Assembly: GCF_900497805.2 (NCBI RefSeq)
Contig: NW_020954630.1
Location: 3,075,573-3,139,572 of the forward strand
Direction: 5' to 3'
Source: Vombatus ursinus
Taxonomy: Eukaryota; Chordata; Mammalia; Diprotodontia; Vombatidae
Length of the DNA stretch: 64,000 bases
Below the pieces are notes generated by a model. That model was not told the origin of the DNA and searched no databases. It saw nothing but the letters and a program-made list of their open reading frames with translations. The translations under genes and the position numbers were made by a program. Of the stretch, positions 31,059 to 42,502 are shown piece by piece. Every line of letters starts with the position of its first letter. The first letter of the stretch is position 1.

Positions 31059-31452
31059 GTAGTTCTTTTCGTTTTTCTTGGAATTTTTTATGCATTATTT
31101 TGAAAAAAAAAATTTTAAACATTTTTTAGAGTTGCTAATTTGTTGATTTTTCTAGGCTTTTAAATTGTATGCTTAGTTGATCTTGGCATTTTCTATTGTG
31201 TTGTGAGTTTTCCTAAACATTATTTTTGAAGTTGAAAAAAGAGAAAGAGATATGAACATCACTTTAGATGCACTACATAGATTGTGTTATGTTTCATTGC
31301 TATTAACTTTAATATGATACATTGATAATGTTATTTATTTGACTAATTATAATGAATCATAACATTATCCAGCTTGTATGTAAGATGATACCACCAGGAA
31401 AACAGCAAATGCAAAAGGAATTGAGTAAAATATAAAATCTCCCAAAACAAAC
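31059..31452 (-). mobile_element. LINE-1 ORF2 fragment with inverted 5' part
   Basis: 31059-31326 is the reverse complement of segment A (30283-30513): TTTAAATTGTATGCTTAG, GCATTTTCTATTGTGTTG, TTTCATTGCTATTAAC. It is followed by 31340-31452, which repeats segment B in direct orientation (CTTGTATGTAAGATGATACC, CAAATGCAAAAGGAATTGAG). The strand given is that of the inverted part. Confidence 0.7.
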
Positions 31453-31510
31453 CTTTTTGCCTCACTTCCCCTACTTCTTCACCTTACACTCACTTCAACC
31501 ATGTATTCTA

Positions 31511-31755
31511 GGGGCAGTTAGATGGCTCAGTGGATACACTGCCGGGCCTGGAGTCAGGAAGACATGAGTTCAAATCTGTCCTCAGACACTTACTATCTCT
31601 GTGACCATGGGCAAGAACTTCTGTTTGCCTTAATCCACTGGAGAAACAAATGGCGAATCACTCCAGTATTTCTGCCCAGAAAACCCCATGGACAGTAGCG
31701 GCATGATTTGGACCACAGGTCACAACAAGTCAGATACAACTGAACAACAACAAAC
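31511..31755 (+). mobile_element. Mar1-type CORE-SINE
   Basis: GGGGCAGTTAGATGGCTCAG, GGCCTGGAGTCAGGAAGAC, TTCAAATCTGTCCTCAG, then AATCCACTGGAGAAAC, CACTCCAGTATTTCTGCC, CAGAAAACCCCATGG, AAGTCAGATACAACTG and AACAACAACAAAC. The core is shortened. Confidence 0.9.
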
Positions 31756-31756
31756 T

Positions 31757-32200
31757 GAGCATGCCTCACTTCTCTATTTTCTCTTTCTAGATGAGCTCAT
31801 CAGCACATCATTGGTTTAAGTATCGTTATGAAGGTAATTCCCAACCCTACATGTTCAATACTCAGCTTTCTCCTGAGGTGTATCACCACAGGAGGAAGGG
31901 AATGACATCTCCCATGTTCTGATCTATGAGGAGGTCATCTCCAGTCGTCTTGATCTATATCATACCACTGGACCCAGATGGCTCCAGAGGAGAAGAGTGA
32001 GGCTGGTGACTTTGCACAGCCCTCCCTCACTTAAATTCAATTCATTTGCAAGTCAAGGCATCATCTTCCTGATGTCACGTCCTCTTTGAGAATGAAGGAT
32101 GAACAACAATCACTATCAACTGTCTACCGAACATATCCACCTCCATGTCCTACAGGCAACTCAACTTCACTATGTCCAAAACACAATTCATTAGATTTCA
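31757..32200 (+). mobile_element. L2 LINE ORF2 fragment, split by an RTE-tailed repeat
   Basis: 31757-31880 has TACTCAGCTTTCTCCTGAG. After the insertion, 32118-32200 has CATGTCCTACAGGCAACTC, AACTTCACTATGTCCAAAAC and ACAATTCATTAG, the L2 RT words for ..SYRQLNFTMSKTQFI... The two parts belong to one copy. Confidence 0.68.
31930..32112 (+). mobile_element. RTE-tailed repeat, 3' end
   Basis: CCACTGGACCCAGATGGCTC, GAGGCTGGTGACTTTGCAC, CCTCCCTCACTTAAATTC, GATGTCACGTCCTCTTTGAG, AATGAAGGATGAACAACAA. It shares its terminus with the RTE LINE that ends at 32880 and with the minus-strand copy at 13656-14036. Confidence 0.7.
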
Positions 32201-32879
32201 CATTAAGTTAGGAGCAACTAACTTTCAGTTTGGCAGGAGATGGCTACCCTTTCTGGTACTCAAATTCAAAAACACTGAATTATCCTCTACTTTTAAGCCT
32301 ATTAAATATATGTTGTTTCCAGAAAATCAAGTAGAGTGCATTTGGCACAGTTATTTAGCACATAATTTTGATAATTCCAAAATTAGTCATCTTTTTTGAG
32401 GGCCAAGTTCTAACATTTGTAGTGGTCCAAAAATTATAATCACCCCAAAGACAAAATTAAACAAGTACAAACCTTTAAAAAAAATACTAATAGATCACCA
32501 TGTGTCATGTCCTCATCAAATCAATGTTTGGGAACTTCAGAAAGGTAGGCACACTAGTTTTGGCCTTAAAGTTGTCAACAAAACTCTAGAATGGAATGTA
32601 AAGTTGAAGTATACAAAATAAATATAACTTTTTTTCTATTAATTTTAAAAACAAGTTTTATTGATCTTTTTTTGGGTATCTATCACTAGTAGAAACTCTT
32701 CTTTGAAACAACAGGAAGCCCAGCAAAATACATCAACACACTGTTCAAGACTTAAGAATCGAAGAATGCATATCTCAGGAGTTATACTTTAGTATTTTCA
32801 AGTACCTACTGTCTACTCTTCACATCATATAGCACAATAAATTCCAAATGGATATATAAACGAAAAGGTCTTATGTCCT
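32201..32879. other. Unassigned intronic DNA
   Basis: An 84-codon plus-strand frame at 32145-32399 begins in L2 sequence and then has no known motif. No other feature recognised. Confidence 0.45.
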
Positions 32880-34226
32880 TGGTTGTTGTCCTTTGATCTC
32901 AAAGAGGACCAAAATGACATCACTATGCTAGAGTCAAGTTACACAAGCTCAGAATGTTCTATCACAGGTTGGGTACAAATAGTCCATGTGAACATTTGGG
33001 GTAGATTTTTTAAATTTGCACATCTCACGTTCCTTTTGAGCTACTTCAATTCTGCTTTGCTCATACAGCACAGCACCTTGTCTGATGTGGGCATGCCCTA
33101 CTGAGTGCCAGTGTCTCCCATGTCACACAACCAATTCCAAATGGAGTTCTTAAGAGAGACCTTGAGAGTGTCCTTGTATTGCTCCTTCTTACCACCATGT
33201 GAACACTTGTCCTGTGAGCTCTCCATAAAATAAGGCTTTTTGGCAAGCATACATTTTCCATTCAAACAATGTGGCCAGCCTATAGGGGTTGCGCTCTGTG
33301 AAGTACAGTTTGAATACCTGGCAATTTAGTTCGAGAAAGGAGCTCAGTGTATGGTACCTTATCCTGCCAGGTGATATTTAAAGTCCTAAGACAATTCAAA
33401 TGGAAGCAAATCAGTTTCCTGGCATGGCGCTGGCATACTGTCCAGCTTTCACAGGCATACAACAATAGGGTCAGCACAACGGCTCTGTAGACCTTCAGTA
33501 TGGTAGTCAGTCTAATATCTCTTCTTACCCACACTTTCCTTCGGAGCCTCCCATACACCGAGTTTTTGCTCTGGCAATGTGTGCATCAACCTCATTATTA
33601 TCAACGTGTACATTCCCCAAAAATATACTACCAAGACAAGTGAACTTTATGCTCAGCATTCAAAACTTTTACATTTATCGTAACCAATGATTCCACATAT
33701 GGATGGTATAGTAGTGGCTGATGGAGCACTTATGTTTTCTTGCTGTTAACTGTTAGCCCAAAATTAGCACAAGCAGCAGAGAATTAATTGATTCATACTT
33801 TGTTGCATCTCAGTTTCAGAAGCTGCATTGAGTGCACAATCATCTGCAAACATAACATCATACATCAACACTCCCTCCACTTTGGTCTTGGCTTGTAGCC
33901 TTTTCAAATTGAAGAATTTACTATCAGTACGCTAGCTAACCTTGAATGCTATGTCTGTTCTCACTGAAGGTATTTGACAACACGGCTGAAAATATCATGC
34001 TAAAAAGTATGGGAGCAAGCACACAGCCTTGTTTCACTCTATTAGTGACTGGGAAAACAGAAGAGCATTGTCCATTATCCAGAACCTGGGCAAGCGTGCC
34101 ATCATGAAACTGATGTACAGTGCTGATGAACTTCTCCAGGCAACCAAATTTTGACATAATTTTCCATAAGCCCTCACAACTGACTGTATCAAAGGCTTTG
34201 TTCAGATCTACAAATGTTGTGTACAA
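32880..34226 (-). mobile_element. RTE-clade LINE, 3' half (RT and C-terminal region)
   Basis: On the minus strand, 33936-34226 encodes RT motifs FVDLNKAFDTVS, EGLWKIMSKFGC and NRVKQGCVLAPILFSM. Then 33280-33558 encodes the post-RT region YGRLRRKVWVRRDI, LKVYRAVVLTLLLYACESWT and WQDKVPYTELL. 33061-33261 carries the end of the frame. The 3' terminus is the complement of GTTGTCCTTTGATCTCAAAG. The frame is broken between these parts and the endonuclease half is absent. I favour the RTE clade; CR1/L2 is less likely. Confidence 0.82.
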
Positions 34227-34640
34227 TGATTACAGTAATCTACTGTTTGATAAACCCAAAGACTCCAACTTCCAGGAAAAGAAGTTGTTACTTAACAAAA
34301 ACTGTTGGGAAAACTGGAAAATACCAAGGCAGAAACTAGGCAGAGACCAAGATCTTACACCACATAATAAGATAAGGTCAAAATGGGTACATGATTTAGA
34401 CTTAACTCCTCTCAGCAATACAAGGATCTAAGACAATTCCAAAAGACTCATGAGAGAAAATGCTATCCACATCCAGAGAAAGAACTATGGAGTCTCTCTC
34501 TCTCTCTCTTTTTGTTTCTTCTTTCTTGTGGGGTTTTCCCTTTGGTTCTAATTCTTCTTTACAACATGACTAATGTGGAAATATGTTTAATTTGATTGTA
34601 TACATATAATAAAAGTTTTATCTATCTATTCAACACCCCA
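34227..34640 (+). mobile_element. LINE-1 3' end with internal deletion
   Basis: GTTTGATAAACCCAAAGACTCC, AACTGTTGGGAAAACTGG and AAATGGGTACATGATTTAGAC (ORF2) join directly to ACTCCTCTCAGCAATACAAGG, ATCCACATCCAGAGAAAGAAC and the 3' UTR. Compared with the copy at 53455-55200, about 900 bases of ORF2 are missing. A short (TC)n run lies at 34494-34510. Confidence 0.85.
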
Positions 34641-34900
34641 AGCTAATATACCCAATTTTGTGATCCTTACTTATCTAACCCACTACTTTAACTACTTGTT
34701 TTTTAAAATCAGTACCAGTTTTGATACTAATATTTAATAATATAGTTTAAGATATGAAACACCATTTCTCTTTCATTCCTCCTTTTTTTTTCCTACTACT
34801 TCCCTTCAGATTTGACCTTTTATTCTCCCAAATGAATTTCATTTTGCTTAGCTCCATAAAATAATCCCTCATTGGTTGGACTGGTACAGCACTAATCATT
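34641..34900 (-). mobile_element. LINE-1 ORF2 fragment
   Basis: The plus strand reads complements of L1: ATGAATTTCATTTTGC, CCATAAAATAATCCCTCATTGG, GGACTGGTACAGCACTAA. Compare the complement of 53545-53600. Confidence 0.65.
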
Positions 34901-35215
34901 TTTTTAAATCATCTGCAATTATTGGGAGAATGGGGGTGACAGCTCTTTACACCCCTTGGATATGGAAAACCCACTGTTGGGCATACATCCCAAGAAGGAT
35001 AAAGTTACAAATATTTCAATATATTCACTGCAACATTTCTTTGTAGTAGCAATCAACTAGAAACCAAGTATATGCCCATAAACTGAAGAATGGAATAGTA
35101 CTTTGCAATAAGAAACAACAAAAAATTTAGGGAAGCAAGTCAAGATCTATATGAACAATCAGAAAATAACGTTCTTTTCATTGTAGGAAGAGGGAAGGGG
35201 AAGACTATGAGTATA
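34901..35215 (+). mobile_element. Old LINE-1 ORF2 3' end
   Basis: CCCACTGTTGGGCATACATC, CCAAGAAGGATAAAGTTAC, ATATATTCACTGCAACATTTC, TGCCCATAAACTGAAGAATGG. The words are L1 3' end, strongly diverged. Confidence 0.65.
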
Positions 35216-35819
35216 AAAAATTTCATACACAGTCAGTGTAGTTCGTGTGTTTTTTGGTCTTACGAATTATTTTCCTTGTAACATAAGGAGGCTCACAGAA
35301 AGGGGGTTGGTAGCGATACCAGGAAATAAGTTAAAACAAAAAATATCCATAAATATTTTAAAATATATATCCTGGTTGCTTCCTCAATTCCTTTCATGTA
35401 TTTTTGATGCGAGTGTAGAAGGACATAAAAGAAAAGGAGAGAAGAAGGAAACAGCACTTTAAAGTTTATCAAGTTTCCTCAAATCTGAACTCTCAGGTCA
35501 AACCACATATGAAGGGTTATGTCCACTTTTTAAAAATACACTGAAACTAGATATGATTACAAAGAATATTGCTTGAATGATGAGAGAGTTCTTACAACAT
35601 AGGAGGAAGTTTTTTTTTAATTTACTTAGGAGTTTTGGTTAACCACAAACTCAGAAAAGAACAAAGAACATGACAATTGCTTTGATTCTTTAAAGTTAGT
35701 ATAATTTTATACTATTTATACTAATAATATTATTAAGTATTAATAAGAGTAGCAAATGAAGAGCAAAACAAGTCAGTATCTTCCACTTCATGTATTCCTA
35801 AAAGTCATATAGGAAATGC
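35216..35819. other. Unassigned intronic DNA
   Basis: AT-rich; no repeat or coding signal recognised. Confidence 0.45.
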
Positions 35820-36140
35820 ATTCCCTCATTTCTGCCTACTGAGCTCCTTCTCTCACTTCAAGGCAGAACTTAAAGGCCACCTTCCCTATGAAACCTAAGT
35901 TGATATCTGCTGTAAGTTGTCTTTCTTTCCTCAAAAGTTCTTTTAACCTTCTCTGACAATTTCTTCTTTAATACCTTCATCCCACTGTACCTCATAATGT
36001 AATTATTCCTGCATATGCCATATGTTCCCTATTAGGCTGAAATCCTTGCAGGCAGCAACTCAATTTTTTTTTCCCATATCTGCATTTCCTAAAAGAGTGA
36101 TTTGCACATATTATGCACTTAATAAATCCTTGTGAAAGCT
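35820..36140 (+). mobile_element. L2 LINE 3' end
   Basis: CTTCAAGGCAGAACTTAAAGG, CCACCTTCCCTATGAAACC, TAGGCTGAAATCCTTGCAGG, TTGCACATATTATGCACTTA and ATAAATCCTTG: the L2 3' coding end and terminal UTR in order. Confidence 0.8.
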
Positions 36141-36144
36141 GTGG

Positions 36145-36275
36145 GGTAGACTATCAGATTTTCTTTTTTAACAAAAAGAAAATGAGGCTCAAAGAGGCAA
36201 CTTGAGTTGTCCAGCTTCATACAGTTACTAACTATCAGTTCCAGGACTTAAATACAAGTGTACCCTTTTCATAAA
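36145..36275 (-). mobile_element. MIR-class SINE fragment
   Basis: Complement of the MIR core: AAAATGAGGCTCAAAGAGGC, AACTTGAGTTGTCCAGC, ATACAGTTACTAACTATCAG, CAGGACTTAAATAC. Confidence 0.68.
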
Positions 36276-36379
36276 GAATGAAATATCTGTTGTTGGAGAT
36301 AGGATACTGGTAGAACTGAATAGCAGTGGAACTGTACATATGAGTCAAGTCCTCACATTCCTACAACACCATACAAGAC

Positions 36380-36628
36380 TACTGTGAGTAAAGAAATTTT
36401 AGGGCACACCTAGAACCAGAAGAACCAAGTTCAACTTCAGCTTCAGACCCTTTATTAGCTGTGTAATCCTGGGCTTAGCCTGTCTACTTCAGTTTCCTCA
36501 ATTATAAAATGGGATAATAGTAGTACCTACCTCTAAAGGTTACTAAGAAGATAAAATCAAGCATTTGTAAAAGCACTCAGTACGGTGCCTAGCACACAGT
36601 AGCCACTATATAAATGCTTATTCCCTCC
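36380..36628 (+). mobile_element. MIR SINE
   Basis: CTAGAACCAGAAGAACCAAG, TTAGCTGTGTAATCCTGGGC, TTCAGTTTCCTCAATTATAA, AATGGGATAATAGTAGTACC, TAGCACACAGTAGCCAC and ATAAATGCTTATTCCC: nearly full-length MIR. Confidence 0.86.
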
Positions 36629-37029
36629 CTTAGAACCAGCAAGAATGAGTTAACTTCGACCACAGGTAGTGCAAACGTGGGACCCAGCAGCAGGTCCTTT
36701 AGTGATTTTTTAGGACCTTGGCAAGAAGCTCCAAAGATATCAGGGAACCTGCCAGCTGCCTGCTTTTAATCTCAAACATCAGCTTTTATCTGTATTTATC
36801 TCCCTAAATTGCTCTTTAACTTCATAAAGAATTGGTTTCACCTGAGTCTATTACAGATTTTACTTAAATGAATTTTTGGCTTGAACCCTCAAACGCTGAG
36901 CAATCTGCTGAACCAAATGCAGAACTAAGGTATGGTTCTTTAGGGACAGATGTGAAAAACTTTCACATGATTCTGTCAGTAGCTGTTTCCAAAGAAAAGG
37001 TTATCTTCATTTATTGATTCCATTTTCTT
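36629..37029. other. Unassigned intronic DNA
   Basis: No repeat family or gene recognised. Confidence 0.45.
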
Positions 37030-37480
37030 ACCTAAAGTTCACTTCTAAATACCTTGCAATCTAGCTTCAAAACTAACTTAACTGGAATCAACTCTTTATT
37101 CCCAACTCCAATTGCCTTTTCTTAGTACTCAACCTTCTTGGCCTGTTCTGCAACACCATGCTGCTAACTATACCCCCTTTCTTAAGACTACTTTACTGAT
37201 AAATACTTTCCAATATTGCTCCTTCTTTGCCTGTCTGGTTCTTTTTCCAGTCCTGGCCCATTTGTGTGGCTGTTACACAGAGCTTGGCCCTAGGCAATCT
37301 CTCCATACTTTCTTAGTGATCTTATCAGTTCTCACAAGTTCAGCTATCATTCCTACGTAGCTAACTCCCAAATCTATAATAGTCTCTCTCTTGACTCCTA
37401 GTCTCACATCACTAACTGCCTAGAAGATGTAACCAAAATAGACATTTTTAACTTTCAAACTATTATTCTCTCAACTTCCT
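37030..37480 (+). mobile_element. L2 LINE ORF2 (RT-domain) fragment
   Basis: TCTTGGCCTGTTCTGCAAC, TTTGTGTGGCTGTTACACAG, CTTAGTGATCTTATCAGTTC, GACTCCTAGTCTCACATCAC, TAACTGCCTAGAAGATG: the L2 RT region including the LSDLISS-coding block. A MIR-like remnant (GTTGGACTTGGAGTCAGAAG) follows at 37490-37620. Confidence 0.72.
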
Positions 37481-37620
37481 TCTTTCTAGATATGGTGTTG
37501 GACTTGGAGTCAGAAGACTCTTGATGCAATCATTCTCAGATACATCTGTGTAGCTCTAGATAAATCTTTAAACATCTCTCAAGGCTTCTAATCTCCAAAA
37601 TAACTATTGCTTTGATGATA

Positions 37621-38035
37621 AAAGAGGAGGGGACAAAGGGAGTGGGGGGGGGGGGTGTTGGGAGGGAGTGCAACTACAAGCCACCAAAATAATCCCTACC
37701 ATCAAAGGACTTACATTCTAATAGGGGAAAGATGACAGGAATGATTTAGAGAGACTGCCCACAATGGGCAAAGCAAGGAGATAATGAGCCAAAGGAGTCC
37801 AATTGGGAATAAAGTGAACATGACTTGGGCAACTCATAAAATGTTGCTCCAAATTAGGAAATCATCCATTTTTAAAAGGCAGCAGTAGGTTTCCTTAGGA
37901 GGAGAAGTTGGCGGGCAAGGAAGTAAGGCAGATCAGTTGAAGAAGGAATGCTTGTGGGTCAAATCCACCTATTGCTTATCTTTGTACATCCCACTAGCCA
38001 AGTTTTTTTTTTTTAATAAAATTTTATTATATTTG
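37621..38035. other. G-rich patch and possible L2 minus remnant
   Basis: A 12-G run lies at 37644-37655. 37690-37940 (CAAAGGACTTACATTCTAATAGG) may be a minus-strand L2 tail. A T-run is at 38006-38016. Confidence 0.45.
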
Positions 38036-38650
38036 GTCTTGGAGGTAGTTTGCCACCCTGTCCTAAACTATTGAAGAAATTTCCATATTTGATCTCCTTG
38101 CATCCAGTCTCTAATCTCTCTACTAAACCTGCCAATTTTACATTCCTACAACCCAGGTTTGACAGCATCACTGCCCAACTCAAGAAATTCACAACCTAGT
38201 ACCATCCTACCTTCTGCTTATTGAATATTACCTCTCCTCACAGGCTTTACATTTCCAGCCAAATTCACAATCTTGCTGTCTTCAAACACAAAACATTCCA
38301 TATCCCACCTCAATGTCTTTATAGGCTTCCCTCCTTACCTGGAATGCTTTCTCTCCTCAGCTCAGACTTCCAAAAACTGACTCAGCTCAATTGCCACCAT
38401 CTTTAAGAGCTATTTTCTAATTCCCAAAATTGTCAATACACCCCAAACATTGTTTTTACTTTGTATATATCCTATATGTACTTATGAATATATGAACTAT
38501 ATATCTTGTGTATGTATATTTTGCAGTTACCCTAAATGTGAACATGCTATATACACCAATAGAAGAATTTAAGTTTCAGAGTAGAGACTGTCAGTTTTCT
38601 CTTAGTGGCAGGCTCTAATGATAAAAAGTAGGCAATATTTAAATGTTTGT
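38036..38650 (+). mobile_element. L2 LINE 3' end
   Basis: TTACCTGGAATGCTTTCTC, CTCAGCTCAGACTTCC, CTCAATTGCCACCATC and a terminal GTAGGCAATATTTAAATG then TTTGTTGAGAC. Order and spacing fit an L2 3' end. Confidence 0.72.
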
Positions 38651-39759
38651 TGAGACTTACTGCTAGTTATACTAACTCCAAGGCTTTCTAGATGGAGTTG
38701 TCAGAAAAATCTCTTCATCTCTTCCAATTTTAAATGTATTATTCCTAGATGCAAAATTCTACAGTGGAATCTCATTGCCTTTTACTTGAGAATTTTGACA
38801 ACCAACACCCAACCTCTCCAAGTGACGAGAACCTGGCCTTCTTCCAACCTCATCAGTTTACCCATACAAGACCTTCATTCTATCCAAACCAATCTACTGG
38901 TAACCTCTTACAAATAGCTAGAACATCTCTTTGTGTTCTTGTTCACTTCTTCCTGGTTTACTATTTCTTTTAAAACACAGGTCAAAATGTTGTCCAGAAA
39001 GTCTATCCGAAGTAACTTTAACATGTAAATTTCCCTTTTATTCAACATAAACTTAGGATTTTAAGTATATTGTTTTGTATTTGATAACATGTAGAGTTCA
39101 CCTTTTTTTTTTTTGGTAGCTCCGTCACTACCTACTAAAATTCATCCTCTCCTTCCCTCTGTCCAAAAAGGATCCCTCCCCTGCAGGAATAAATGAGTAA
39201 ACACATTACATTCAAGTGAAACAAAACATAATGGCCAGAACTGAAAATGTCTTATCATATAGCTTTAGTCCATCATGTTTCTGTCAAAAACTGGGAGATA
39301 CACTACTTAAAATTTGCAGACTCATTGATCAAAATTCTGAACTCATTCAAATTTGTTTTTTTTACATTACTGCTGTCAATATGCACAGTTAAGAGATATA
39401 TGTGTGTAAAAAAATATGATGTGATATGAAGTTTCACAATTTCACACAGAATTCTCAATTTATGTTCTCCTGTGTGTACTAAAAAAATTTTAGAGCTTGA
39501 GATCAGAATATAATCCATGTCCCCTCCAGACCACGCCCCCTCTAAAACTTTGAAGACTGTGTACTTTTTTGTCCCATGTCTTATTCTTTCCTTTTATCTT
39601 TAAATATATTCCTGGGTCTCTTACTAAGCTTTCTTTAAATTAATTTTTAATTCTCTGTATTACTCAGCAAATGGTGATAATTTTTCTTCATTCTCTAAAT
39701 AAGATTTTGCAACTAACTTTATATTGTATTCTAGTTCTGCCCTTGGATGCAATCTTCCC
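38651..39759. other. Mostly unassigned intronic DNA
   Basis: 38750-39060 may be a CR1/L3-like LINE remnant (GAGAACCTGGCCTTCTTCC, CTCTTTGTGTTCTTGTTC). The call is weak. The rest shows nothing I can name. Confidence 0.35.
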
Positions 39760-39880
39760 AAGTCATTAAATGTTTACTAAATGCCTACTCTGTGCCCAGC
39801 ACTAAGCAAAACTCGGGAAAAAATACAATCCCTCCCCTTGCAGAGTTTGCAATCCAATGGGATAAGACTATATAAAAAGA
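39760..39880 (-). mobile_element. L2 LINE 3' terminal fragment
   Basis: Complement of the L2 end: AAATGTTTACTAAATGCCTAC, GCCCAGCACTAAGC, CCCCTTGCAGAGTTTGC and AATCCAATGGG. 39881-40350 has no assignment. Confidence 0.62.
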
Positions 39881-40354
39881 AGAAAGCTGAGGAGAGGCAA
39901 AAGGTCATAGAGATGAAACTGAGCAGGGCAGTGAATGGGAAAATAAGAATTAGATGGAAATTTCTGAGCTCCCTATAAAGCGTGGTTTGAAATGGGGTTT
40001 ATTGTTCTGTCCTCTGATCAGAGCAATTGAGGTAGACAGAGGAGGATCTCCATGATGATCAACTTTCAGGTAATGAGGGGAGGGGTGCCATTCAACAGAA
40101 AAGCTGGTGGAAAATGAAATGCAAGATTGCAGGCCAAGGTATGTCTGCTAGCTAGGGCACTTAGACTCCTTTTCTCTCTTATGGCAAATCTTTATATTTA
40201 AGTATAATTGATCCTAAACTGCTTACGTTTCTGACTTTTTTCCCCATCTATATCTCTTTTAAATTTATATTATCAAATGGTTATGTAAATAGGTAATACT
40301 GACATTGCTTTAATCACATATCATAGACAGTATACAAGAGCTAGAGAGAAATCA

Positions 40355-40600
40355 TACAATGCCTGGCATACAGTAATTGCTTCATAAACTTGACTATATC
40401 ATCTGTCTTTGGATTAAATTTTCATTTTTAATCCAAGTCCAACTATATACAGTCAAGTGATTCAGGAATGACTACAAAGTCATTTGCCAGTTCCTGCTTC
40501 TTAAAACCAGGAAGTATTTTTGCACCTTCATTTGTATCCTCAGTGTTTAAGAATGCTTGGCATATAGCAAGTGCTTAATAAATGTTTACTGACTTCCTGA
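40355..40600 (+). mobile_element. Two L2-type 3' ends
   Basis: GCCTGGCATACAGTAATTGC at about 40362, and GTATCCTCAGTGTTTAAG, GCTTGGCATATAGCAAGTGC, TTAATAAATGTTTACTGAC at 40533-40600. The second is a clear L2 terminus. Confidence 0.66.
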
Positions 40601-40892
40601 TATAATCTCTTTTGTGATATTATTATTATTGAATATATTGGATGAAGATATGTTAAATTGTCAAAGTAATTGAAAAAGACTGCTTTTGCAAAACACAATC
40701 AGAAAATTAGACCTTTTTAAAAATTCTGTAAAAATTGAATGACTGCTGCTTCCCCTTTGGTCCTTAGACTCATACAGCATAAAACCAAGTTCTCAAGACA
40801 TTTATTTTTTCCCAAAAATAAAAGGCAGGGATTACTCTCATTTTGTCTTACAACAACCAATGTCTTTTAACATAGTAGGATACTTAATTAAA

Positions 40893-41152
40893 GCTGGTTT
40901 TGTTATTGTCATTCATTTTCAGTTGTGTCTGATCCTTCATAACCCCACTTAGGGTTTTCTTGGCAAAGATACTGGAGTAGATTGCCATTTCCTTCTCCAG
41001 CTCATTTTACAGATGAAGTAACTGAGGCAGAGTTAAGTGATTTGCCCAGGGTCACACAGCTGGTAACTTGTCTTTAAGGACAAATCTGAGCTCAAGAAGA
41101 GGAGTCATCTTGACTCCAAGCCCAATACTCTGTCCACTGTGCCATCTAAGGA
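40893..41152 (-). mobile_element. Mar1-type CORE-SINE
   Basis: Complement in order: GTTATTGTCATTCATTTTCAG, GGTTTTCTTGGCAAAGATAC, GGAGTAGATTGCCATTTCC, GAAGTAACTGAGGCAGAG, TTTGCCCAGGGTCACACAGC and CACTGTGCCATCTAAGG. It retains most diagnostic positions. Confidence 0.92.
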
Positions 41153-42120
41153 GACCCAAACATATCTTCCAGGCTGAGAGGAGACAATCTATATGGTCTG
41201 CAAACTGTCAGATTTTGTTGATTAGTCAAATGGTTTCATTTATTTTTTTTTTAATTATTACTGGTGACAGGCAGAAAGGAAGTAAATCAGCAAATGAAAA
41301 GTCAATGATTTTTTTCAATTAAAAAAAATTTGTCAAAATTGAAGGCTAAAGATTAAGTCATTGTCAAAAAGCCAAAATATTAAGTCAGAACTCCAATACC
41401 AAAGTGATAATTAGAAAGGGCAAAATATATAACCATTAGGCTGTGACATCAAGGCAAACGAGAATTGAAAATGAGTAAAAAGGCTTCTTGTAAGGAGTAG
41501 GTAATTATCATAATAGTATGAGGGTGAATGTTCACCTCACTGTGACCCTTTCAGACACCAACAAACCTAACAAAAAGACAAACAGGATACTAAAGTCCTT
41601 AATAAAATTTTAGAAAAATTGCACGTGAAAAACCTCTGGCCATTATTGAATGTGAACAGAAAAGAATATACACATACTCAAGTCATTTGTGGCACTTTTA
41701 TAAATACAGACCATCCGTTCTAAAAACCTCTAACATGCAGAACAGGAAAAATACTTAATTTGTCCTTTACTGACCACAAGACAATTGAAAATATAATGCA
41801 TAGCGGACATTAGAGTAGTGTGCTTATTCGTACTTAATGTACTTAATTAATCAGTGTGTTTGACGTGCTTAAATGGAGATTTAATAGTTTAGGTCTAAAC
41901 AGCTGGTGTGTCAGAACAAATCCTAAATAAACAGATAATTTCATCTAGTAAAATAAGATAGTATTCCAAACTTTTGAGAAAAAAGAGCACTGTCCTTGGG
42001 GGAAATCTTTCATCACTTTTGTCAACGAAGAAGAGAATAGAATCATCAATTGTGCATTCAACTTAAAAAATCCAGGACACCCAAATATAAAATTGATATT
42101 ATGAAAGAGAACAAAACTAA
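41153..42120. other. Unassigned intronic DNA
   Basis: No family or gene recognised over about 970 bases. Frames on both strands are short and without motifs. Confidence 0.45.
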
Positions 42121-42339
42121 GAACAGGAAACCACTGAATTAACAAAACTATGAGCTATTTTTAAAAGGATGGATATTAAATACATAAACCTAATTTGATC
42201 AACTGAAAAGTAAAAACAAAATGGCCAATTTCAAAAATGAAAAGGATTCATAACAAAAGAGAAAACAAAACAAATTATTATTCTCCATTATATGCCAACA
42301 AAACTAGTAATTTAGATTATTTAAAAAAATATGAAAAGA

Positions 42340-42502
42340 GGGGCAGTTAGGTGGTGCAGTGGATAGAACACCGGCCCTAAAGTCAGGAGGACCTGAGTTC
42401 AAATCTGGCCTCAGACGAGCCACTTGACACGTACTAGCTGTGTGACCTTGGGCAAGTCACTTAACCCCGATTGCCTCACTAAAAAAAAAAAAAAAGAAAA
42501 AG
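42340..42502 (+). mobile_element. tRNA-type SINE with 17-bp target-site duplication
   Basis: GGGGCAGTTAGGTGGTGCAG, GGCCCTAAAGTCAGGAGGAC, TGTGTGACCTTGGGCAAGTC, ACTTAACCCCGATTGCC and an A-rich tail. AAAAAAATATGAAAAGA is repeated exactly at 42323-42339 and 42503-42519. Confidence 0.96.
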
